In this document: piece after piece, positions 58,486 to 64,000 of the stretch
How the letters are laid out: each line of letters begins with the position of its first letter
Position numbering within the stretch: position 1 is the stretch's first letter
Assembly: GCF_001750725.1 (NCBI RefSeq)
Contig: NZ_CP017279.1
Span: 434,001-498,000, forward strand
Direction of reading: 5' to 3'
DNA: 64,000 bases
DNA from: Enterobacter ludwigii
GTDB lineage: Bacteria; Pseudomonadota; Gammaproteobacteria; Enterobacterales; Enterobacteriaceae
Made by a program: the position numbers and the translations under genes
The notes under the pieces: model-generated
The model's database searches: none
What the model saw: only the letters and a program-made list of their open reading frames with translations
Told to the model about the DNA's origin: nothing

Positions 58486-59661
58486 ATGACTCTCCAACAA
58501 ACCGAAATTGCCGTTGTCGGCGGCGGTATGGTCGGTGGCGCACTCGCGCTGGGGCTGGCGCAGCAGGGATTTGAGGTGACGGTTATCGAGCAGGCTGCCC
58601 CTGTTGCGTTTGACCCGATGGCAAAGCCGGATGTGCGAATTTCAGCTATCAGCGCCGCCTCTGTCGATCTACTGCGCGGGCTGGGCGTCTGGGATGCCGT
58701 GCTCGGGATGCGCGCGCACCCTTACAGCCGTCTCGAAACCTGGGAGTGGGAGAATGCGCATGTCGCGTTTGATGCCGCTGAACTGAAGCTGCCCCGTCTG
58801 GGCTATATGGTGGAAAACACGGTCCTCCAGCTGGCGCTCTGGCAGGCCCTGGAGGCGCATCCGAAAGTGGCGCTGCGCGTCCCGGCGTCACTTAAAGCAC
58901 TGCATCCCCACGAAGGCGGGTATTTGCTTGAGCTGGATAAGGGTGATGAGCTGGCCACGAGGATGGTTGTCGGAGCGGATGGTGCCAACTCACAGGTCAG
59001 GCAAATGGCGGGAATTGGCATTCATGCCTGGCAGTACCAGCAGGCGTGCATGCTGATCACCGTGCAGTGTGAGAATGACCCGGGTGAGAGCACCTGGCAG
59101 CACTTTACCCCGAACGGCCCGCATGCCTTTTTACCGTTGTTTGATCGCTGGGCGTCGCTGGTGTGGTATGACAAACCGGCGCGCATTCGTCAGTTGCAGG
59201 GGCTTTCAATGGAGCAGCTGCAGCGAGAGATCCATCAGCACTTCCCACGCCGTCTGGGCAACGTCATGCCGGTTGCCGCCGGGGCGTTTCCGCTTACCCG
59301 TCGCCATGCATTGCAGTATGCCCGTGCAGGGCTGGCGCTGGTGGGGGATGCGGCACACACCATTCACCCGCTGGCGGGGCAGGGCGTGAACCTGGGATAC
59401 CGTGACGTTGAGGCTTTACTGGATGTGCTGGGCAATGCGCGCGCTCACGCGGAGGCCTGGGCCAGCCATCCGGTACTGAAACGTTACCAGACGCGACGTA
59501 TGGCGGATAACTTTATCATGCAGTCGGGGATGGATCTGTTTTACGCCGGGTTCAGTAACGATCTTGGTCCGGTGCGCATTCTGCGTAACATTGGGTTGAT
59601 GGCGGCGGAGCGTGCCGGTGGGCTGAAGCGTCAGGCGCTGAAGTACGCGTTAGGCCTTTAA
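58486..59661 (+). CDS. ubiF: 3-demethoxyubiquinol 3-hydroxylase UbiF
   Basis: FAD monooxygenase of 391 residues, ubiquinone pathway, C6 hydroxylation in the aerobic route. ADP-binding GGGMVGGALALGLAQ near 11, DG motif VVGADGANSQVRQM near 157 and GDAAHTIHPLAGQGVNLG near 285. Start ATG at 58486 behind AAGGATAATTGACC. An in-frame TTG at 58480 is unlikely. Divergent from miaB. Confidence 0.97.
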   Translation: MTLQQTEIAVVGGGMVGGALALGLAQQGFEVTVIEQAAPVAFDPMAKPDVRISAISAASVDLLRGLGVWDAVLGMRAHPYSRLETWEWENAHVAFDAAELKLPRLGYMVENTVLQLALWQALEAHPKVALRVPASLKALHPHEGGYLLELDKGDELATRMVVGADGANSQVRQMAGIGIHAWQYQQACMLITVQCENDPGESTWQHFTPNGPHAFLPLFDRWASLVWYDKPARIRQLQGLSMEQLQREIHQHFPRRLGNVMPVAAGAFPLTRRHALQYARAGLALVGDAAHTIHPLAGQGVNLGYRDVEALLDVLGNARAHAEAWASHPVLKRYQTRRMADNFIMQSGMDLFYAGFSNDLGPVRILRNIGLMAAERAGGLKRQALKYALGL

Positions 59662-59667
59662 TCTGGG

Positions 59668-59689
59668 GCCTTCTCCTGCGGGAGAGGGC
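59668..59689. repeat. CCCTCTCC-type intergenic palindrome, copy 6 (variant)
   Basis: GCCTTCTCC and GGAGAGGGC around a short loop with one G-T pair, 7 bases after the ubiF stop codon. Confidence 0.55.
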
Positions 59690-59720
59690 TTTCGGATGCG
59701 GTACATAATCCAACAAAAAC

Positions 59721-59747
59721 AAAAAAGCCCGCAGAGCGGGCTTTTTT
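59721..59747. terminator. Terminator of the tRNA operon (and ubiF)
   Basis: GCCCGC-aga-GCGGGC flanked by six A and six T, so it can work on both strands: for the converging ubiF and the minus-strand tRNA operon whose last gene starts 10 bases away. Confidence 0.9.
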
Positions 59748-59756
59748 GTTACTAAG

Positions 59757-59831
59757 TGGCTGGGGTGCAGGGATTCGAACCCCGGAATGCTGGTATCAGA
59801 AACCAGAGCCTTACCGCTTGGCGACACCCCA
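59757..59831 (-). tRNA. glnX: tRNA-Gln (anticodon CTG), diverged copy
   Basis: 75-nt gene including encoded CCA. Loop TTCTGAT gives anticodon CTG. Compared with the other Gln(CTG) gene, it differs in the acceptor, anticodon and T stems. The changes are compensated: the acceptor G7 pairs with C66, and the anticodon stem reads CTGGT/ACCAG instead of CCGGA/TCCGG. In E. coli the two CTG copies are, to my memory, identical. Confidence 0.95.
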
Positions 59832-59867
59832 ATTGCGTTAAACAATGTGCTTAACGACTTTTTAAAT

Positions 59868-59942
59868 TGGCTGGGGTACGAGGATTCGAACCTCGGAATG
59901 CCGGAATCAGAATCCGGTGCCTTACCGCTTGGCGATACCCCA
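59868..59942 (-). tRNA. glnV: tRNA-Gln (anticodon CTG)
   Basis: 75-nt cloverleaf with encoded CCA, loop TTCTGAT and T arm GAGGTTCGAATCCTC, agreeing with E. coli tRNA-Gln2. Second from the end of the seven-tRNA operon. Confidence 0.97.
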
Positions 59943-59986
59943 ACAATTTTTTCTCGTCTATCGAATCATTCGACAGATGATTAATT

Positions 59987-60063
59987 TGGTGGCTACGACG
60001 GGATTCGAACCTGTGACCCCATCATTATGAGTGATGTGCTCTAACCAACTGAGCTACGTAGCC
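59987..60063 (-). tRNA. metU: tRNA-Met (elongator, CAT)
   Basis: 77-nt gene with encoded CCA; loop CTCATAA gives CAT. Acceptor GGCTACG/CGTAGCC identifies the elongator form. Same sequence as the first gene of the operon. Confidence 0.97.
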
Positions 60064-60080
60064 AGTACTGCAATCTTCGA

Positions 60081-60155
60081 TGGCTGGGGTACCTGGATTC
60101 GAACCAGGGAATGCCGGTATCAAAAACCGGTGCCTTACCGCTTGGCGATACCCCA
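60081..60155 (-). tRNA. glnW: tRNA-Gln (anticodon TTG)
   Basis: 75 nt with encoded CCA; loop TTTTGAT gives TTG. Identical to the neighbouring copy at 60188. Confidence 0.97.
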
Positions 60156-60187
60156 ATACCGCGGAGAACCGCAAAATCGAAGAAATA

Positions 60188-60262
60188 TGGCTGGGGTACC
60201 TGGATTCGAACCAGGGAATGCCGGTATCAAAAACCGGTGCCTTACCGCTTGGCGATACCCCA
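60188..60262 (-). tRNA. glnU: tRNA-Gln (anticodon TTG)
   Basis: 75 nt with encoded CCA, loop TTTTGAT. The two TTG genes lie in tandem 32 bases apart. Confidence 0.97.
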
Positions 60263-60285
60263 TCCGTGCAACGCTTACCTGGGAA

Positions 60286-60370
60286 TGGTGCGGGAGGCGA
60301 GACTTGAACTCGCACACCTTGCGGCGCCAGAACCTAAATCTGGTGCGTCTACCAATTTCGCCACTCCCGC
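60286..60370 (-). tRNA. leuW: tRNA-Leu (anticodon TAG)
   Basis: 85 nt with a long variable arm and encoded CCA; anticodon loop TTTAGGT within CCAGA/TCTGG. Second gene of the operon. Confidence 0.97.
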
Positions 60371-60378
60371 AAAAAAGA

Positions 60379-60455
60379 TGGTGGCTACGACGGGATTCGA
60401 ACCTGTGACCCCATCATTATGAGTGATGTGCTCTAACCAACTGAGCTACGTAGCC
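60379..60455 (-). tRNA. metT: tRNA-Met (elongator, CAT)
   Basis: 77 nt with encoded CCA, first gene of the operon, 8 bases before leuW and downstream of the promoter at 60495-60523. Confidence 0.97.
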
Positions 60456-60494
60456 ATCTTTTTTTCGCGTTACCTTATCGGCGTTGCGGGGCGC

Positions 60495-60523
60495 ATTATG
60501 CGTATAGACCCTTGCAGCGTCAA
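60495..60523 (-). promoter_or_regulatory. Promoter of the tRNA operon
   Basis: On the minus strand TTGACG, a 17-base spacer, then CATAAT. The bases after the -10 (GCGCCCCGC) form a GC-rich discriminator typical of stringently controlled stable RNA promoters. Confidence 0.75.
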
Positions 60524-60640
60524 CACCTTTTTCAACGAAAATAGCCGGAATGTGACTGTTTGGTTAGGTTGCGAACAGCGTGACCGAATATTCGGCAATT
60601 ATTGTTTATTTATCGTTTTTGGGGAGTGAAAAAGGGGGCA

Positions 60641-60669
60641 AAAAAAATCAGGCCCCGCAGGACCTGATT
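60641..60669 (-). terminator. Terminator of asnB
   Basis: AATCAGG and CCTGATT pair around a 10-base loop; the minus strand continues with eight or so T. It is 14 bases after the asnB stop. Confidence 0.8.
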
Positions 60670-60682
60670 GGATGCTTTTCGA

Positions 60683-62347
60683 CTACTTATAGGCAGACTG
60701 GTGTACGCCTACCGCACGTCCTGATGGATCGTTCATTGACTTGAAAGATTCATCCCATTCAATGGCTTTAGCCGAAGAACAGGCAACGGACGGGCCGCCC
60801 GGAACACACTCCGCCGCACTCGGCACCGGGAACAACTCTTCAAAGATTTCGCGGTACAGATACGCTTCTTTGGAGCCTGGCGTGTTGTACGGGAAGCGGA
60901 AGCTCGCGGTTTCCAGTTGCTGATCGGAAACCTGTTTTGCCGCCACCTCTTTTAGGGTGTCGATCCAGCTATACCCGACACCGTCAGAGAACTGCTCTTT
61001 CTGACGCCATGCCACGCTCGCCGGCAGGTAGGATTCGAAACATTCACGCAGGATATGTTTCTCCATTTTGCCGTTGCCGCACATTTTGTCCTGCGGGTTG
61101 ATGCGCATTGCCACGTCGAGGAATTTCTTATCCAGGAAGGGAACACGGGCTTCCACACCCCAGGCGGACATCGCTTTGTTGGCGCGTGCGCAGTCAAACA
61201 TATGCAGCGCCTGCAGTTTACGTACTGTCTCTTCGTGCAGCTCTTTTGCGTTCGGCGCTTTGTGGAAATAGAGGTAGCCGCCAAACACTTCGTCAGACCC
61301 TTCACCGGAGAGCACCATCTTAATGCCCATCGCTTTGATCTTACGCGACATCAGGTACATCGGCGTGGAAGCGCGAATGGTGGTCACATCGTAGGTTTCG
61401 ATGTGGTAGATAACATCGCGGATCGCATCCAGCCCTTCCTGCACGGTGAAGTGGATCTCATGGTGCACGGTACCGAGATGGTTTGCCACTTCCTGCGCGG
61501 CTTTCAGATCCGGTGCGCCTTCCAGGCCCACAGCAAAGGAGTGCAGTTGCGGCCACCAGGCTTCTGAACGTTCCTGATCTTCAACACGACGCGCGGCGAA
61601 TTTCTTGGTGATCGCGGAGATCACGGACGAGTCCAGCCCGCCGGAGAGCAGTACGCCGTAAGGCACATCTGACATCAGGTGGCTTTTAACAGAATCTTCC
61701 AGCGCCTGACGCAGTTCGGCTTTATCAGTCACGTTGTCTTTAACCGCATCATAGTCGAACCAGTCGCGCTGATAGTACTGACGGATCTCGCCGTCTTTAC
61801 TCCACAGATAACTTCCTGCCGGGAACTCTTTAATGGTGCGGCAAACCGGCACCAGGGCTTTCATTTCTGAGGCGACATAAAAGTTGCCGTGTTCATCGTG
61901 ACCCATATACAGCGGGATAATACCAATATGGTCGCGGCCAATCAGATAGGCATCTTTTTCGCTGTCGTACAGGGCGAAGGCAAACATACCCTGCAGATCA
62001 TCGAGGAATTCCGGGCCTTTCTCCTGATACAGCGCCAGGATCACTTCACAGTCAGAACCGGTCTGGAAGGCGTAACGGTCGCCGTACTCGGCGCGCAGCG
62101 CCTGATGGTTATAGATTTCACCGTTGACAGCCAGCGCGTGTGTTTTTTTCTCGTTATACAGCGGCTGCGCACCTGCGTTGACGTCAACAATGGACAGACG
62201 TTCGTGTGCCAGGATGGCTTTATCGCTGGCGTAAACGCCGGACCAGTCCGGGCCGCGATGGCGCATCAGGCGGGACAATTCGAGTGCCTTTTTACGCAGT
62301 TCGCCTGCGTCAGTTTTAATATCCAGTACGCCAAAAATTGAACACAT
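60683..62347 (-). CDS. asnB: Asparagine synthetase B (glutamine-hydrolysing)
   Basis: Makes asparagine from aspartate, glutamine and ATP. The 554-residue protein has Cys2 as the glutaminase nucleophile (MCSIFGVLD), an N-terminal amidotransferase domain to about 200 and a synthetase domain with the PP-loop LLSGGLDSSVI near 230. Start at 62347 leaves Cys directly after Met, which is required for activity, so the longer frame to 62422 is rejected. Confidence 0.98.
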   Translation of the reverse strand: MCSIFGVLDIKTDAGELRKKALELSRLMRHRGPDWSGVYASDKAILAHERLSIVDVNAGAQPLYNEKKTHALAVNGEIYNHQALRAEYGDRYAFQTGSDCEVILALYQEKGPEFLDDLQGMFAFALYDSEKDAYLIGRDHIGIIPLYMGHDEHGNFYVASEMKALVPVCRTIKEFPAGSYLWSKDGEIRQYYQRDWFDYDAVKDNVTDKAELRQALEDSVKSHLMSDVPYGVLLSGGLDSSVISAITKKFAARRVEDQERSEAWWPQLHSFAVGLEGAPDLKAAQEVANHLGTVHHEIHFTVQEGLDAIRDVIYHIETYDVTTIRASTPMYLMSRKIKAMGIKMVLSGEGSDEVFGGYLYFHKAPNAKELHEETVRKLQALHMFDCARANKAMSAWGVEARVPFLDKKFLDVAMRINPQDKMCGNGKMEKHILRECFESYLPASVAWRQKEQFSDGVGYSWIDTLKEVAAKQVSDQQLETASFRFPYNTPGSKEAYLYREIFEELFPVPSAAECVPGGPSVACSSAKAIEWDESFKSMNDPSGRAVGVHQSAYK

Positions 62348-62564
62348 AACCTTCTCCGTTAACCCTGTTGCTTTGTAATGTTGCTTGCTTATGAAAATGC
62401 CGCAAAGGGGGAGGGCGCGCAAGGGTTTTACGGGATAAAACGGAAATAGTGCAATGCTGATTGCCGAATAGTGAAAAACGAGTACATCATGAACGCTTTT
62501 ATTGATGATTATGCAATAAATCGGCTGTTTTGTTAGATGTGAGGTTGTTTATCGGGCGTGAAAA

Positions 62565-62592
62565 TAAAAAACCACGCGCTGAGGCGTGGTTT
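62565..62592 (-). terminator. Terminator of the nag operon end (after nagD)
   Basis: AAACCACGC-ctcagc-GCGTGGTTT followed by TTTATTTTC on the minus strand, just after nagD. Confidence 0.85.
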
Positions 62593-62596
62593 GGGA

Positions 62597-63349
62597 TCAG
62601 ATAATATCAATTTCTTCGACGGAGGGATAAATCCAGCTCGGGCGGAAGGGCATGGCGTCAATATCGTCGAGCGTGGAGACACCGGAAAGCACCAGAATGG
62701 TTTCCAGGCCCGCCTGGAATCCGGCCAGGATATCGGTGCGCAGGTTGTCGCCGACAATCACCGTTTCCTCAGAGTGTGCCTGCATCTTGTTCAGCGCGGC
62801 ACGGATGATCCACGGGCTGGGCTTGCCCACGTAGAACGGTTTCCGGCCAGAGATCTTTTCGATACCGGCACACAGCGCGCCGCAGGCAGGGTAAAAACCA
62901 CGGCCGTGGGTATCCGGGTTGGTGGCAATAAAACGCGCACCGTTGGCAACAAAGTAGGAGGCTTTGTGCATCATCTCCCAGTTATAGGAGCGCGTTTCGC
63001 CAACGATCACAAAGTCCGGGTTCACATCTGTGATGGTAAACCCTGCCTTATATAACTCGTGGATCAGCGCCCCTTCACCCACCACGTAGGCCTTTTTTCC
63101 TTCCTGGCGCTTGAGGAAATCAGCGGTGGCCATGGCAGAGGTATAAAACACGCTGTCCGGCACGTTGACGCCTGCTGTGGCAAAGCGGTTTGCCAGGTCC
63201 TGACCGGTCTGAGAAGGGTAGTTCGTGAGAAGAACCAGAGGCATTCCTTTGTCGATGATGCGGTGAAGAAATTCCGCAGCACCTGGTACAGCAACGTTGT
63301 CGTGCATCAGCACGCCGTCGATATCACAAATTACATTCTTAATGGTCAT
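62597..63349 (-). CDS. nagD: UMP phosphatase NagD
   Basis: HAD-superfamily phosphatase of 250 residues, active on UMP and GMP; also called UmpH. Nucleophile motif VICDIDGVLMHD near 6-17, motif II VLLTNYPSQ near 40, and motif III/IV in GKPSPWII and VIVGDNLRTDI near 176 and 200. Start at 63349 (MTIKNV). It is the last gene of the nagBACD operon and follows nagC by 45 bases. Confidence 0.97.
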   Translation of the reverse strand: MTIKNVICDIDGVLMHDNVAVPGAAEFLHRIIDKGMPLVLLTNYPSQTGQDLANRFATAGVNVPDSVFYTSAMATADFLKRQEGKKAYVVGEGALIHELYKAGFTITDVNPDFVIVGETRSYNWEMMHKASYFVANGARFIATNPDTHGRGFYPACGALCAGIEKISGRKPFYVGKPSPWIIRAALNKMQAHSEETVIVGDNLRTDILAGFQAGLETILVLSGVSTLDDIDAMPFRPSWIYPSVEEIDII

Positions 63350-63394
63350 GGACATTCCGACATCAAAAAAAGAAGGCGTTACTATAAGACCCGA

Positions 63395-64000
63395 TCAACT
63401 TTCCAGCAAATGTTGCAACAGAATACCGTTGAGCATGGCGCGTTTAACCAGCGCAAATGCGCCTATCGCTGAGCGATGGTCAAGCTTAGAACGAACGACG
63501 GGAAGGTTCTGGCGGAAGGCTTTCAGCGCCTGAGTGTTAATGCAGCCTTCAATGGCGGGCAGCAGGACCTTCTCGGCCTCCACAATCTCACCGGCGATCA
63601 CCACTTTTTGCGGGTTAAACAGGTTGATGGCGATGGCGATGGTTTTACCCAGATGGCGACCCACCTGCTCAATAACTTCACAGGCCAGCGCGTCGCCTTT
63701 GTTGGCGGCTTTGCAGATAGTCCCTATCTTGCAATCGTCCAGCGTGACGCGGCTCTGGTAACCCTGTTCAAGCAGATGGCGCACCCGCTGTTCAATCGCC
63801 GTGTTGGCGGCAATCGTCTCCAGACAGCCAAAGTTTCCGCAGTGGCAGCGTTCGCCAAGCGGCTCTACCTGAATATGACCAATCTCACCGACGTTACCGT
63901 TGCGGCCAATAAAAATGCGGCCGTTAGAGATGATGCCTGCCCCTGTCCCCCGGTGTACGCGCACCAGAATCGAATCTTCACAATCCTGGCTCGCACCAAA
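63395..64000 (-). CDS. nagC: N-acetylglucosamine repressor NagC (partial, start outside window)
   Basis: C-terminal 201 residues of the ROK-family repressor that controls the nag regulon in response to GlcNAc-6-phosphate. The zinc-binding CHCGNFGCLE motif, the HIQVEPLGERC segment and a ROK C-terminal core (NLFNPQKVVIAGEI) are present, and the sequence matches NagC rather than Mlc. The frame is open through the last base of the window; the N-terminal half with the helix-turn-helix is missing. Confidence 0.97.
   Translation of the reverse strand, partial: FGASQDCEDSILVRVHRGTGAGIISNGRIFIGRNGNVGEIGHIQVEPLGERCHCGNFGCLETIAANTAIEQRVRHLLEQGYQSRVTLDDCKIGTICKAANKGDALACEVIEQVGRHLGKTIAIAINLFNPQKVVIAGEIVEAEKVLLPAIEGCINTQALKAFRQNLPVVRSKLDHRSAIGAFALVKRAMLNGILLQHLLES

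Noticed and set aside
59757..60455. Open frames across the tRNA cluster on both strands
   Set aside because: They arise from repeated tRNA sequences; all seven tRNAs fold with encoded CCA ends.

Overview
The window is a chromosomal segment from a member of the Enterobacteriaceae, most likely Enterobacter (E. cloacae complex) or a close relative. The evidence is near-continuous synteny with the E. coli K-12 interval from entH to nagC (enterobactin thioesterase, carbon starvation, ahpCF, lip/dac/mrd, leuS, glt, ybeXYZ-miaB, the Met-Leu-Gln tRNA operon, asnB, nagD, nagC). Many proteins look nearly identical to those of E. coli, and a complete methionine salvage pathway of the Klebsiella/Enterobacter type is inserted. 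No phage, IS element, CRISPR array or replication origin was seen.

Layout. (1) 1-7.4 kb: end of entH; an inserted yjiH-yjiG-M20 peptidase operon; cstA-ybdD; an SDR oxidoreductase with a Fur-like box; and hcxA (ybdH). (2) 7.4-18.4 kb: the main accessory block. It holds an RbsABC-type sugar importer with a cytoplasmic LVIVD-repeat propeller protein, then mtnK, mtnA, mtnD, mtnC, mtnB and mtnE. Tandem MetJ boxes are clear at mtnK/mtnA and mtnB/mtnE. A weaker triple box precedes the importer, suggesting it takes up a methionine-salvage sugar such as methylthioribose. (3) 18.5-29.5 kb: ybdO-like regulator, OxyR-type promoter region and ahpCF, uspG, ybdR, rnk, an alpha/beta hydrolase, a flavin reductase-like protein, RNase I, dcuC. 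Genes that E. coli carries here (dsbG; the citrate fermentation cluster between rna and dcuC) are absent.

(4) 29.5-44.8 kb: pagP, cspE, fluoride exporter, amidase, tatE, lipoate genes, then the cell-shape and envelope run dacA-rlpA-mrdB-mrdA-rlmH-rsfS-nadD-holA-lptE. (5) 44.8-58.5 kb: leuS, ybeL, rihA, the glutamate/aspartate importer gltIJKL with an embedded SroC-type RNA, lnt-ybeX-ybeY-ybeZ-miaB. (6) 58.5-64 kb: ubiF, seven tRNA genes (Met, Leu, Gln, Gln, Met, Gln, Gln in transcription order), asnB, nagD and the 3' part of nagC.

The most notable non-gene structures are: a promoter-to-terminator unit of about 120 nt behind an OxyR-like site upstream of ahpC; two perfect tandem copies of a 34-bp GC-rich palindromic unit upstream of pagP; tandem met boxes; a near-perfect FNR box at dcuC; two unlisted 28-29 residue membrane proteins; and a family of CCCTCTCC/GGAGAGGG hairpins placed just behind genes. 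Coding starts were chosen by homology, ribosome binding sites and overlaps. lipB, rsfS and ybeZ appear to start with TTG.
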